DNA of 64,000 nucleotides from Jeotgalibacillus sp. R-1-5s-1 (GCF_004405105.1 NZ_SORW01000012.1:124001-188000), one strand, 5' to 3'. Shown: positions 1-8,526, numbered from the stretch's first letter. Numbers and translations: made by a program. Notes: generated by a model from the sequence alone, not told the origin.

Positions 1-1042
1 GAATGCCTTCATGTGCACGCACGCCCATTTTAACACGCTCTTCCTTATTTTTCAGTTTTTCAACCGTGTTAAACAAGCCGTCCGGATGAGTTGAATGGTA
101 CAGGAGCCCATTCACTCCGTCCTCAATCTGTTCCCCTGTAGGGCCGCTGTCTGCAGAAATAACCGGCAGACCCGCTGCCATTGCTTCCATTAACACAAGT
201 CCCAGCGTTTCAGTTGTAGAAGGGAATACAAATAAATCAGAAGATGCATAAGCACTTGCCAAATCATCCCCATGCAGAAAACCGGTAAATATCGTATTGG
301 TGCCTTTAAAATGCTTTTCAAGAAAGTTGCGATGTGGACCGTCTCCTACAATCGCAAGGCAATAATCGTTGGATTTCTCCAAAACAGATTTAATTTTTTC
401 CACTTCTTTTTCTGGCGCCAGCCTGCCAACGAATAATAGCAGCGTTTGTTCCGGTTGTCCGTTACTTAGACGATTCCGCATATCTTGCGAGAAAAATGAT
501 GGATGGAACTGTTTTGTATCAACTCCGCGTTTCCAATGATGCAGATTATGAAAGTTCTTATCCTCCAACTCTTTCAGCACCGCTTTCGATGTACATAAGT
601 TGAGGCTCGCCTGATCATGGAGTTTTTTAAAGTATTTCCACATCGCGGGTTTCAAAAAGGAAAAGTGGTAGTAATCCGCGTATTTTGGAACGTGGGTATG
701 ATAAGATGCCATCAACGGCAGCTTCAGCTTTTTCGTATAATAAATGCCTGTAGCGCCCAAAAAAGCAGGATTGACAGCATGCACAAGATCGGGCTGAAAA
801 TCCTTTAAATAAGCCTTTACCTTTTTTGAAAAAAAGGACAGCTTTTTATCCTTGTACAGAAAAAAAGTATAAGCGGGAACACCCGCCACTTTGACTCCCT
901 CAAAATCAGACACACCAAGATCCGGTGCGATCACAAGGATTTCATGCCCCTGCTTTTTCAGCCACCTGATGGATGCGCTTAGTCTTGTGACAACGCCGTC
1001 TGTTGAGGGAAGGAAGGTTTCTGTTATGATGGCTATTTTCAT
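1..1042 (-). CDS. GT4 glycosyltransferase, SqdX-like (3' end cut by window)
   Basis: Predicted family GT4 glycosyltransferase, cytoplasmic or peripheral to the membrane. Translation from the ATG at 1042 begins MKIAIITETFLPSTDGVVTR, the classic N-terminus of this group with the glycine-containing TDGVV loop, followed by HTHVP near residue 125. The C-terminal donor-sugar half reads FVGRLAPEKE, then ATTETLGLV-type residues (PSTTETLGLVLMEAMAAGLP), the ExxE-like nucleotide-sugar site. The reading frame is open to base 1, about 347 codons, so the C-terminus lies outside the window. It follows sqdB by 24 bp on the same strand. In sulfolipid-making bacteria the enzyme next to SqdB (SqdX) transfers sulfoquinovose from UDP to diacylglycerol, so that role is inferred from context. 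A general glycolipid or mannosyl transferase cannot be excluded. Confidence 0.85.
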   Translation of the reverse strand, partial: MKIAIITETFLPSTDGVVTRLSASIRWLKKQGHEILVIAPDLGVSDFEGVKVAGVPAYTFFLYKDKKLSFFSKKVKAYLKDFQPDLVHAVNPAFLGATGIYYTKKLKLPLMASYHTHVPKYADYYHFSFLKPAMWKYFKKLHDQASLNLCTSKAVLKELEDKNFHNLHHWKRGVDTKQFHPSFFSQDMRNRLSNGQPEQTLLLFVGRLAPEKEVEKIKSVLEKSNDYCLAIVGDGPHRNFLEKHFKGTNTIFTGFLHGDDLASAYASSDLFVFPSTTETLGLVLMEAMAAGLPVISADSGPTGEQIEDGVNGLLYHSTHPDGLFNTVEKLKNKEERVKMGVRAHEGI

Positions 1043-1066
1043 ATAATCTTTCCTCCCTCTGTGACA

Positions 1067-2323
1067 TCAGCTCTGCACGGCCTGTTCAGTAAATGGTTTC
1101 TTTTTTTCAGGCACACCCGGCTGCTGCTGTTTCGTCCATGTGCTTCTTGCCGGAATTTTCGAGTGATCAGCCCGGTGAGCATATTTTCTGGCAACCTCCG
1201 TTACTTCCTCAAGCAGCCCTTTATTTAATGTGATTGGATTTAATCCTTTTGATAAAAACAGTTCATTTTTTACGTGCAGCTCATTCTCGGCTGCTTCTTT
1301 GCGCGGATTAGGGACATATGCAATCTCCCCGCCTGTCATCTCTGCTACCATTTCAGCCAGATCACGGACACGGTGGGTTTCTGTCATCTGATTAAAAATC
1401 ATCACAAGATCACCTGCTGCAGGCGGGTTTTCAATCGCAAGCTGCACACATCTCACGGTATCCTGAATATGGATAAAGGCTCGAGTCTGACCGCCCGTTC
1501 CGTGAACCGTAATCGGATGTCCAAGTGCCGCCTGCATTAAAAAACGGTTTAAAACAGTACCGTAATCACCGTCGTAATCAAAACGATTGATCAGCCGATC
1601 GTCCAGATTCGTCTCCTCAGTGTTCGTACCCCAGACAATCCCCTGGTGAAGATCAGTGATCCGAAGCTGATCGTTCTTATTATAGTATTGAAAAAGCAGC
1701 TGATCCTGTGACTTTGTCATATGATACACAGAACCTGGGTTTGTTGGATAAAGGATTTGCTGCTCCACCCGTTCACCTGACTCCGTTTTAACTTCCACAT
1801 CGAGATACCCTTCCGGGATTTTGACACCTGCTGTTCCATAGCCGTATACACCCATTGTTCCCAAATGTACAAGATGGATATCAAGCCCGCTTTCCACAAT
1901 GGCACATAGGACGTTGTGTGTTGCATTCATATTGTTATTCACTGTATAACGTTTATGCCGCGGAGATTTCATTGAATAAGGAGCGGAACGCTGTTCGGCA
2001 AAATGAACGATGGCATCCGGTTTTTCTTCAAGGAGCACTTGTAGAAAACGGTCATAGTCCTCTGCAAGATTGATATTAATATGCTTCATTTTTTGCCCAG
2101 ATACTTCTTCCCAGGCCTGAATTCTCGCACCCAGAGGCTGAATCGGTGTCAGGGACTCCACTTCAAGTTCATTGTCAATATTACGTCGTGACAGGTTATC
2201 AATGATGACTATTTCATAGCCCTGTTTTGATAAATGAAGGCTCGTTGGCCAGCCGCAAAAGCCGTCTCCCCCGAGAACGATTATCTTTTTATGCTGATTA
2301 ATAGAACGAATCTCTGCAGTCAA
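1067..2323 (-). CDS. sqdB: UDP-sulfoquinovose synthase
   Basis: Extended SDR enzyme that converts UDP-glucose and sulfite to UDP-sulfoquinovose, the head-group donor for the sulfolipid SQDG. Visible features are the NAD-binding loop VLGGDGFCGWPTSLHLS near residue 18, which is characteristic of SqdB/SQD1, the catalytic threonine segment LGTMGVYGYG near 155, and the YHMTK (YxxxK) pair near 200. The length of about 418 residues fits the family. The longest frame starts with GTG at 2332, but AAAGG abuts that codon. The TTG at 2323 has AAGGGTG six bases upstream and is preferred. It is the first gene of a probable two-gene operon with the downstream GT4 gene, preceded by a sigma-A-like promoter at 2423-2450. 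Sulfolipid genes are uncommon in Bacillales. The family assignment is secure; sulfolipid production is inferred. Confidence 0.93.
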   Translation of the reverse strand: MTAEIRSINQHKKIIVLGGDGFCGWPTSLHLSKQGYEIVIIDNLSRRNIDNELEVESLTPIQPLGARIQAWEEVSGQKMKHININLAEDYDRFLQVLLEEKPDAIVHFAEQRSAPYSMKSPRHKRYTVNNNMNATHNVLCAIVESGLDIHLVHLGTMGVYGYGTAGVKIPEGYLDVEVKTESGERVEQQILYPTNPGSVYHMTKSQDQLLFQYYNKNDQLRITDLHQGIVWGTNTEETNLDDRLINRFDYDGDYGTVLNRFLMQAALGHPITVHGTGGQTRAFIHIQDTVRCVQLAIENPPAAGDLVMIFNQMTETHRVRDLAEMVAEMTGGEIAYVPNPRKEAAENELHVKNELFLSKGLNPITLNKGLLEEVTEVARKYAHRADHSKIPARSTWTKQQQPGVPEKKKPFTEQAVQS

Positions 2324-2422
2324 TGTCTTCACCCTTTACTATGTCGTTTTCACTCTTAATAAATGTGCCGGAGCATTGCGTACTTAATTTTCTTTCTTCA
2401 TCTTTACCCTGATTTAACGATG

Positions 2423-2450
2423 TTTATATCTATATTTAAAAATCTTTCAA
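2423..2450 (-). promoter_or_regulatory. sigma-A-like promoter for sqdB
   Basis: On the minus strand TTGAAA (2450-2445) and TATAAA (2428-2423) are separated by 16 bp, about 100 bp before the sqdB start. Read by eye; no transcript start is known. Confidence 0.5.
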
Positions 2451-2451
2451 T

Positions 2452-2464
2452 ATGGTCTGACCAT
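2452..2464. promoter_or_regulatory. palindrome beside the sqdB -35 box
   Basis: ATGGTC-T-GACCAT is a perfect 6-bp-arm dyad immediately upstream of the sqdB -35 hexamer. Its position suits an operator, but no regulator gene is next to it. It does not resemble a row of PhoP TTAACA repeats. Confidence 0.35.
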
Positions 2465-2579
2465 GGTGTTTTATTATGATAACAGATGGAAGAGGAGTTT
2501 TTATTGAGGAGATGTAAAGATTGGGTTGAGTCAGAGGAATATGAATGATTGTTTGAGGCTGTCCGAGGGTTTTCTTGTC

Positions 2580-2778
2580 ATTCCTTCACAAGACGAAGTG
2601 ATTCAGTCTTTTCAGGATTTTTTTAAGGCTTTCCAGATTACATTTCCTTCTTTCCGGAATTTAATTCCTTCAAAACAGTTTTTGAAGCTCATTTTCCCTT
2701 CAATACAATTGCGGATCCCCTCTTTTCAACATTGGGATTCCATCATTCCCGCCATTATTTCCTTCAAACAAAAAACAG
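2580..2778. repeat. degenerate 21-bp-period array, ATTCCTTCA type
   Basis: Nine or ten units start at 2580, 2601, 2622, 2643, 2664, 2694, 2715, 2737 and 2758. The best copies begin ATTCCTTCA or TTTCCTTCA; others are decayed. The steps are 21 bp except one of 30 bp (2664 to 2694) and one of 22 bp (2715 to 2737). The array lies between the sqdB promoter and the terminator of the opposite-facing ABC operon, a 500-bp space with no convincing gene. The short open frames here are low-complexity products of the repeat. Confidence 0.55.
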
Positions 2779-2828
2779 ACGCGGAGCCATGTCGGCAGGT
2801 CTAACAGGCCTGCCGGCATCCGTTCCGC
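2769..2828 (-). terminator. rho-independent terminator of the ABC transporter operon
   Basis: Strong inverted repeat: GCGGA...GGATGCCGGCAGG on one side pairs with CCTGCCGACATGGCTCCGC on the minus strand, followed by GTCTGTTTTTT. It sits 7 bp after the stop of the 88-residue membrane protein. Confidence 0.8.
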
Positions 2829-2834
2829 ATCTGA

Positions 2835-3101
2835 TCAATTTTCGTATTTCTCCGGATTCTTTTCCATTTCAATCTTCTTCTGTTTTCGGATCCAGAACAT
2901 GCCCGAGACAGCCACAATGAAAAACAGCACATAGATGCCAAGTTCAACGTTGCTGACGGTTTGCATCGTAATGTCATCCTTCATCAGTACGTTGATCAGT
3001 CTGAAATTCAGACCGAGTGCGCCACCGATCAGAAGACCGAGAAAGATTTTTTCACGTGATTTTAATACATCCATTCGTGAAGGTTGAGGTGAATGATTCA
3101 T
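2835..3101 (-). CDS. small two-TM membrane protein
   Basis: An 88-residue protein of unknown function. After a polar N-terminus of about 18 residues, there is a hydrophobic segment containing FLGLLIGGALGL (about residues 20-35), a short polar loop with MKDDITM, and a second membrane segment around YVLFFIVAVSGMFW. The C-terminus is strongly basic and charged (RKQKKIEMEKNPEKY). Its ATG overlaps the stop of the preceding gene (ATGA at 3098-3101), so translation is probably coupled. It is the last gene of a four-gene operon with an ABC ATPase, an ABC permease and the 245-residue protein, and a strong terminator follows. Similar small tail genes often accompany such transporters, but no role can be assigned. 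Confidence 0.75.
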   Translation of the reverse strand: MNHSPQPSRMDVLKSREKIFLGLLIGGALGLNFRLINVLMKDDITMQTVSNVELGIYVLFFIVAVSGMFWIRKQKKIEMEKNPEKYEN

Positions 3102-3835
3102 GTTGATTGTTCCTTTCGGGTTAATACTGAGATAGAGTCACTGATGATGTATGCAAGCTTCAGTCTGACGGTCCATGCATCGATGTCAGACTGGGAATTC
3201 CCTTTATTTTGTTCAAGGTACTGCAGACCGGCCGTTTCATACGTACCAATGGAGGACAGACCCCATTGATTTAAAATGAGCATCGGCCATTCCCCGTCCG
3301 TCATCATGGCTTCAGATTGACTGGTGATCAGTTCCGCTGCCCTTCTGCTGAAGCCGCAGGAACCGGCTGTTATATCTGCGTCTTTACCTAAAACAATAGA
3401 AAATACACGGTTGGCAATCTTTTCTGTCTCCTGCCATTCTACCGGATGTGAAGCAAATGCTTCTGCCGTCCGTCCGATAATCGTGTAATCCCTCTTTACT
3501 ATGTTTCGCTTTATGTCCGGAATCTCCTGCTTATTTGTCTGAAACCATGTGACGAGACGATCAAGGTCGCAATAATGATAGTAGTCGTGCGGAAGCACAG
3601 ATGCCCACTCAGCAGCACGTCTTCTTGCATCAGCGACCCCTCTTTTCGGAATACGCCGAAGGTGAAAACCCGCTTTCGATAACAGGTACTCAACAGAAGG
3701 ATGGGTTTGCTCGCTCAATAAAACATATTTATCCGTATAAGCATTTGCCACGTCTGTTGTTACCTGCGCGAGTGATTCTGTAATGTGTCCTGAAGGATCA
3801 TGGAAAATAGTCAGTAAAGCTGGTTCATGTTTCAA
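3098..3835 (-). CDS. conserved protein of unknown function, glycosyltransferase-A-like
   Basis: About 245 residues, soluble, no signal peptide. The longest frame begins at 3880, but the TTG at 3835 has an ideal AGGAGG seven bases upstream, so translation probably starts with MKHEPALLTIFHDPSGH. This places the ribosome site inside the 3' end of the permease gene, and the two genes overlap by 11 bp. Near residue 90 the segment YYHYCDLDRLVTW resembles the Asp-x-Asp sugar-nucleotide site of GT-A glycosyltransferases, and the early part (residues on YLLSKAGFHLRRIPKRG) would fit the nucleotide-binding half. That reading is inference from pattern only. It sits third in the ABC transporter operon. 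Alternatives include a plain housekeeping hypothetical protein. Confidence 0.7.
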   Translation of the reverse strand: MKHEPALLTIFHDPSGHITESLAQVTTDVANAYTDKYVLLSEQTHPSVEYLLSKAGFHLRRIPKRGVADARRRAAEWASVLPHDYYHYCDLDRLVTWFQTNKQEIPDIKRNIVKRDYTIIGRTAEAFASHPVEWQETEKIANRVFSIVLGKDADITAGSCGFSRRAAELITSQSEAMMTDGEWPMLILNQWGLSSIGTYETAGLQYLEQNKGNSQSDIDAWTVRLKLAYIISDSISVLTRKEQST

Positions 3836-5453
3836 ATCGGATCCTCCTAAAGCCAAGTGTCCATACAATGATAATAGCAATCAGAAGGATCACTGCATAG
3901 ATCTCAAGCCCATATGCCCAGTTCTTAAACAGGACGTGGATTAAACAGAAGCCACCGATCACAAGCATCATGATAAATGCCTTGATACCCTCCTGATGCT
4001 GCGCGACTGAAAAAGGCTGGCTGAACGGCAAGCTTTTCCCGTTTAGTGCAAAGGTACAGATCGCAGCATACAGAATCGCAGTCGCCATGATCACGATCAG
4101 GTCCAGCCAGATTCTACCGGAGAAAATCCAGATGAAAACAGGCGCAAGAATCAGCATGATCGGCAAATAAAACATCACCAGCACACTTTTCGTCAAACCT
4201 CTGTCAATTAACACGCGATCTCTTAAAGGCATGGCGGCATAAATCCAGGACCCTTTATAGGTACCTGAGTATTTCACCATCGAAATAACGGTTGGAATCA
4301 CAAGCAGCGTAAAATAAAACAAATAATAGGAACTGCCTTCTCTAAGTGCTTCAAAAGCTCCGTCTTCAGTTGTTGTAAACATAAACAAAAATGGAATCAC
4401 GAATGTAAATCCAACCTGGGGATAAACTTTGAGCTTGAATTCACGTTCATTTTTCATCATCGCAAAAGAGAAGTTCATAAAATTCCTCTCCTCCTGATCA
4501 GGTGCGATGAAGCGAAGAAAGGCCTGCTTCAAACGATTTACCCGCTTCTCTTTCCCCTGCTCAACCGTAGAAAGTTTATGAAGAGATGATTCAAAGGAAG
4601 GAATTAATTTGATATAAAGAATCATGGAAATCACAGGGGTAGTTACAGCTAAAGCCGCCAGCACGATGACAAATAAGCTCCTCTCTCCACTTAACAGCGC
4701 TTCATGCAGTGCGCCAAACCAGACAGGCGGGGTAAAAAGCTGCCACCAGGCTGGCTGGAAGGTCCAGTCCAGCTCTGTTAATTGAAAAGAACGTGCCACA
4801 AGCTGGTAGCCAATAATGATGCCGAGTGTTAAAGCAATCTGCATAAAGTTAATGACATTTTTCAATTTTTCCCCATCGAAAAATTGAAGGATCGCAAAGT
4901 AAACGAGAGCAGTCATCATCAGGATGAGAAAATTCAGCAGGATCAGCTCTGCCAGAAACAGCAGGAAAAAGCCAAAACCATTTACATAAAGTGAGACAAA
5001 CAACGGAATGCCAGCCGTAGCAATTGTTAATAAGGACATATACAAAGTAATATGAAGCATTTTCGCCGTGCTGATCGTGCGTTGGTCCACCGGTTTTGGC
5101 ACCATCATATTACGGTCTCTGACATCAAGCAGAACAGATGAAAAGTCAGAGACCATTGAGGTCATCAGAATAAACATCAAAATGCCAAAAATAACACTCA
5201 TCTGAAAGAAATAATCATCGAAAAATAAAAATGGAATAATCGTTAGTCCATATAACGCATAAACCCAGAGTGATCTGATAAAGTAGTTTTTCCCATCCTT
5301 CACCTTTGACTGGGCGAAAACGGTCGGCACCCTTCTCGTATCCATCGTCAGCTTGATGCCAAGAATCAGCCGCAGCATCGGATAATCGATCCCTGCACGT
5401 CTGAAAAGCGGGGCGAAACGGTCGAGCAGTCTGAGCGTGGCAAAATCGTTCAT
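3825..5453 (-). CDS. ABC transporter permease, YthQ-like
   Basis: Integral membrane permease of 542 residues with about ten to twelve hydrophobic stretches, for example LYGLTIIPFLFF near 75, the GIPLFVSLYVNGFGFFLLFL region near 155, and the C-terminal EIYAVILLIAIIIVW. It carries no ATPase domain. The start ATG overlaps the stop of the ATPase gene by 4 bp, so the two subunits are probably translationally coupled. The arrangement of a 262-residue ATPase followed by a large permease without substrate-binding protein resembles B. subtilis YthP-YthQ and the Ecs exporters. Export rather than import is likely. The substrate is unknown. Confidence 0.82.
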   Translation of the reverse strand: MNDFATLRLLDRFAPLFRRAGIDYPMLRLILGIKLTMDTRRVPTVFAQSKVKDGKNYFIRSLWVYALYGLTIIPFLFFDDYFFQMSVIFGILMFILMTSMVSDFSSVLLDVRDRNMMVPKPVDQRTISTAKMLHITLYMSLLTIATAGIPLFVSLYVNGFGFFLLFLAELILLNFLILMMTALVYFAILQFFDGEKLKNVINFMQIALTLGIIIGYQLVARSFQLTELDWTFQPAWWQLFTPPVWFGALHEALLSGERSLFVIVLAALAVTTPVISMILYIKLIPSFESSLHKLSTVEQGKEKRVNRLKQAFLRFIAPDQEERNFMNFSFAMMKNEREFKLKVYPQVGFTFVIPFLFMFTTTEDGAFEALREGSSYYLFYFTLLVIPTVISMVKYSGTYKGSWIYAAMPLRDRVLIDRGLTKSVLVMFYLPIMLILAPVFIWIFSGRIWLDLIVIMATAILYAAICTFALNGKSLPFSQPFSVAQHQEGIKAFIMMLVIGGFCLIHVLFKNWAYGLEIYAVILLIAIIIVWTLGFRRIRFET

Positions 5454-6238
5454 GCAGATTCCTCCTGAACGATAGCCACAAACTCTTCTGCGATTTCCTT
5501 ATGCTGATTAAAGCCGGTAAGACTATTGAAAATATCCTGAAGAGATCCCTTCTGATTCTGCTCCTTCAGCTCATCAAAGGTACCGTCAGCAGCAATATGT
5601 CCTCCCGAAATCAACACGATCCGATTGCTGATCTTTTCGACAATATCCATGATGTGCGAAGAGTAAAAAATTGTTTTCCCCTGAGCCGACAGCTGGGCAA
5701 GAATCTCTCTTACAATCAGCATACTGTTCGCATCCAGTCCGCTCAGCGGTTCATCGAGAAATAAGACATCCGGATTGTGCAACAGGCTTGAGATAATCAG
5801 CACCTTTTGCCTCATTCCTTTAGAAAAAGAGGACAGTCTGGCATTCATAACGTGATCGATCTCAAACTTCATCATTAAACGATACGCTTTTTCACGCGCC
5901 AGCCCCTCATCAAGACCATAAAGCCCTGCAATAAATGCGAGGTATTCCTGTGCCGTCAGTGAATCATAGAGCTCCGCATTTTCCGGCACGTAACCAATCC
6001 TTCTCTTGTATGTATGATCCTGATATTTCAGATTTTCTCCGAAGATAAAGATTTTGCCCTCGTATCCATCAACAAGTCCAAGCATCATTTTCACCGTGGT
6101 ACTTTTACCTGCTCCGTTCGGTCCAATGTACCCGATAATATCCCCTTCATAAACGGACAGATCAATGTTCTCCAAAACAAGCTTATCCCCAAACCTTTTC
6201 GTTACATTTTCGAGCCGGATGACTTCCTGACGCTCCAT
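5450..6238 (-). CDS. ABC transporter ATP-binding protein, YthP-like
   Basis: Cytoplasmic ATPase subunit of about 262 residues. Walker A is GPNGAGKST near residue 39, the Q-loop region is YVPENAELYDSLT near 86, the signature is SSFSKGMRQK near 138, Walker B is DVLFLDEPLSGLD near 160, and the H-loop follows in YSSHIMD. The longest frame starts with TTG at 6241. The ATG at 6238 has GGGAG seven bases upstream and is preferred. It is the first gene of the operon leading into the permease, the 245-residue protein and the small membrane protein. ATPases of this layout are mostly exporters; the substrate cannot be read from sequence. Confidence 0.9.
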   Translation of the reverse strand: MERQEVIRLENVTKRFGDKLVLENIDLSVYEGDIIGYIGPNGAGKSTTVKMMLGLVDGYEGKIFIFGENLKYQDHTYKRRIGYVPENAELYDSLTAQEYLAFIAGLYGLDEGLAREKAYRLMMKFEIDHVMNARLSSFSKGMRQKVLIISSLLHNPDVLFLDEPLSGLDANSMLIVREILAQLSAQGKTIFYSSHIMDIVEKISNRIVLISGGHIAADGTFDELKEQNQKGSLQDIFNSLTGFNQHKEIAEEFVAIVQEESA

Positions 6239-6252
6239 CAAAAAACTCCCTT

Positions 6253-6774
6253 CTATTCTTTAATCCAGTACCTTCTAATGACTGTACCGTCTTCTTCTAT
6301 TTCGTCCTGATCCCTTACGCCACCGTTTGCTTCAATGGCTTTGGCAGATCCGGTATTGTCATCATTACACGTGACAAGAACTTCCTTTATTCCTAGTTTA
6401 CGGACTTCTACGAGTGATTGTTTCAAAATTTCTGTTGCGTATCCTTTTTTCCGCTCGCTTGGACGGACGCCGTATCCAACGTGACCGCCGATCTTGAATA
6501 AATCCTCTGTCAGATCATGACGGATATGGGATGCGCCTAAAATACGATTATTCTCATCAACAAGAAAAAATAAAGAAGCTTTTACCCATCCAGCCGGAAT
6601 GTTGATTCCTTCTTCTTCGTTATGCCAGCTGATCAATCGTTCTGCAAATGGAACAGGTGCAGGCTGAGTCGCCGTTGGAATCATTTTCTCCCCTGCCTGC
6701 ACCCATTCCTCCTGATATTGCTGATACGCATCTGCCAGTGCTGCAGATGGCTTTACTAATGTCACTTTACTCAT
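6253..6774 (-). CDS. GNAT family N-acetyltransferase
   Basis: Single-domain GNAT acetyltransferase of 173 residues, cytoplasmic. The acetyl-CoA loop is seen in VGYGVRPSERKKGYATEIL (R/Q-x-x-G-x-G/A type: RKKGYA) near residue 105, followed by the typical VLVTCNDDNTGSAKAIEANG beta-alpha segment. The longest frame begins at 6822, but the ATG at 6774 has AGTGAGGT nine bases upstream and gives the start MSKVTLVKPS. It ends 14 bp before the YthP-like ATPase, so the two may share a transcript. It is divergent from the ANT(6)-like gene, with both promoters in 6775-6857. The substrate is unknown. Confidence 0.88.
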   Translation of the reverse strand: MSKVTLVKPSAALADAYQQYQEEWVQAGEKMIPTATQPAPVPFAERLISWHNEEEGINIPAGWVKASLFFLVDENNRILGASHIRHDLTEDLFKIGGHVGYGVRPSERKKGYATEILKQSLVEVRKLGIKEVLVTCNDDNTGSAKAIEANGGVRDQDEIEEDGTVIRRYWIKE

Positions 6775-6857
6775 ATGTATAACCTCACTTTTTATGAAAC
6801 TCTGAACTTTCAGTAACTTCATGGTATCCTAGAATAAGGCAGAAAGGAAGATGTCTT

Positions 6858-7706
6858 ATGGTAAATGAAAAGGAGTTTTTACGGATTCTTCTCCCCTTTG
6901 CTCAAAAAGAACCGGCTATTGAAGGTGTTCTGCTCACGAGCTCACGGGCAAATCCCCATGCGTTTCGTGATGAATGGACTGATTTTGATATAGAGTTTTT
7001 TGTAAACGATTTCAACTTATTTAAGACTGATCATTGGCTGAATGTTTTTGGTGAGCTTATGGCCGTTGTTCCTAAAATGCCGGAACCAGGTGAGGAGCAC
7101 ATGACCCGGCTGACCCTGTTTAAGGATGGAACAAAAGTGGATTTTCAGATTCTGCACGTTTCATTCAGCCAAACGTTAAACCCCCTGCCACCTGAGTATG
7201 ACCTCGGTTATCGCATTCTGCTCGATAAGACAGGTGTGTTCAAAAATATGCCGGATCCTACTCATCAGGCCTACCGGATCCAGCCGCCAACAGAGGTTGA
7301 GTTCGCAGAAACGGTTAACAGCTTCTGGTGGGATACATCCTATATTTCTAAAAGTCTGCGCAGAGATGAATTGTTTTTTGCGAAATTCATTTCAGAAAGT
7401 GCGCTGCGGCTGAACTTCTTCCAGCCGCTCATTGAATGGAGAATCGGGTCCAAGCATGACTGGAGCGTGAATCCGAATAAAATGGGCCGCTGGTTCAAGC
7501 GGTATTTATCTGAAGAGGACTGGGAGCGGATTGAGCGGACATATGCAGGTCCGGATCTCGAGGATAACTGGCGCGCGTTGTTTCACATGATGGATATGTA
7601 TCATGATTGGGCCACGGAACTCGCGACAGAGCTCGGGTATCCTTACGACCTGCAAACGGAACAAAATATGCGGGAATACAGCTTAAAACTTTATCACGAA
7701 AGGTAG
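6858..7706 (+). CDS. ANT(6)-like aminoglycoside adenylyltransferase family protein
   Basis: A 282-residue protein of the AadK/AadE family, which adenylates streptomycin at position 6. The nucleotidyltransferase core is visible as LLTSSRANPHAFRDEWTDFD near residues 25-45: a G/S-S-R followed by D-x-D-F-D with the metal-binding aspartates, and a third acidic strand at KVDFQILHV near 98. The length matches B. subtilis AadK (284). The C-terminal helical half (WFKRYLSEEDWERI, DNWRALFHMMDM) is also family-like. An SDR gene follows after 6 bp, so the two are probably co-transcribed. Many chromosomal members are intrinsic and confer weak or no resistance; activity is not shown by sequence. Confidence 0.88.
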   Translation: MVNEKEFLRILLPFAQKEPAIEGVLLTSSRANPHAFRDEWTDFDIEFFVNDFNLFKTDHWLNVFGELMAVVPKMPEPGEEHMTRLTLFKDGTKVDFQILHVSFSQTLNPLPPEYDLGYRILLDKTGVFKNMPDPTHQAYRIQPPTEVEFAETVNSFWWDTSYISKSLRRDELFFAKFISESALRLNFFQPLIEWRIGSKHDWSVNPNKMGRWFKRYLSEEDWERIERTYAGPDLEDNWRALFHMMDMYHDWATELATELGYPYDLQTEQNMREYSLKLYHER

Positions 7707-7712
7707 ATCAAC

Positions 7713-8483
7713 ATGAACAAAAGATTAGCACTTATCACAGGCGTCGGCCGTAAAGAAGGCATTGGTGCTGCGATTTGCAAGCAGCTTGCGGCAGATGGCA
7801 TGGACATACTGTTTACCTACTGGCATGCTTATGACCGGGAAGTCATGCAACATGAACGCAGTGAGGATCCGGAGAAAATCAGAGAGGCCTGCCGCGCTTT
7901 TGGTGTGCGTGCAGAAATCATTGAACTGAATCTCGCAGATCCACGTTCCATTGAGGAATTATACGCATACAGCATGACCGTTTTCGGACGTTATCCGGAT
8001 ACTCTTGTTCATAATGCAGCTGTATCGATTAATGATTCTATCGAGACAATTACAGCGGATGGGCTTGATCGTCATTACGAGATTAACACAAGAGCCGTAA
8101 CGCTTTTGACACAGACCTTTTTAAAGCATTTCGATTACGAATATGGCCGCATTATTTGTATCACAACAGGTTGGGAAGTCGGACCAATGCCGGACGAGCT
8201 CTCTTACGTGTTAACAAAGTCCACAATGGACACACTGGCCTTTACACTCGCACCAAGGCTGGCAGCTAAAAAGATTACGATTAACTGCATTAACCCGGGG
8301 CCAACTGACACAGGATGGATGAATGAAGAGCTGAAGAAAGTGCTGCTCGAGCGTTCACCTCAGGGTAGACTCGGCCGCCCCGAAGATGCCGCAAAGCTTG
8401 CAGGTATTCTGGCAAGTGAGCAATCACAGTGGATCACCGGGCAGACGATTCACTCAGAAGGCGGCTTTATTAACCACTTTTAA
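7713..8483 (+). CDS. SDR family oxidoreductase
   Basis: Classical short-chain dehydrogenase of 256 residues, probably cytosolic and NAD(P)-dependent. The cofactor loop is TGVGRKEGIGAAIC near residue 10, the structural NNAG-like motif appears as VHNAAV near 95, and the YVLTK (YxxxK) catalytic pair is near 168. The usual catalytic serine about 13 residues before the tyrosine is a threonine here (CITTGWEVG), which may still function. The C-terminal INPGPTDTGWMN and GQTIHSEGGF are standard. It starts 6 bp after the ANT(6)-like gene with AAAGG upstream. The substrate is unknown; 3-oxoacyl-ACP-reductase-like annotation would be based on fold alone. Confidence 0.88.
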   Translation: MNKRLALITGVGRKEGIGAAICKQLAADGMDILFTYWHAYDREVMQHERSEDPEKIREACRAFGVRAEIIELNLADPRSIEELYAYSMTVFGRYPDTLVHNAAVSINDSIETITADGLDRHYEINTRAVTLLTQTFLKHFDYEYGRIICITTGWEVGPMPDELSYVLTKSTMDTLAFTLAPRLAAKKITINCINPGPTDTGWMNEELKKVLLERSPQGRLGRPEDAAKLAGILASEQSQWITGQTIHSEGGFINHF

Positions 8484-8491
8484 TTTTAGGG

Positions 8492-8520
8492 TTGTGCTGA
8501 CTGGCGACAGAGCGTATACT
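8492..8520 (+). promoter_or_regulatory. promoter of the argS T-box transcript
   Basis: TTGTGC (8492-8497) and TATACT (8515-8520) are spaced by exactly 17 bp, right after the SDR stop and before the T-box leader. Confidence 0.55.
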
Positions 8521-8526
8521 GTTAAA

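Noticed and set aside
2526-2804. ORF in the sqdB upstream spacer
   Set aside because: Phe/Pro/Ser-rich low-complexity product of the 21-bp array and the terminator.
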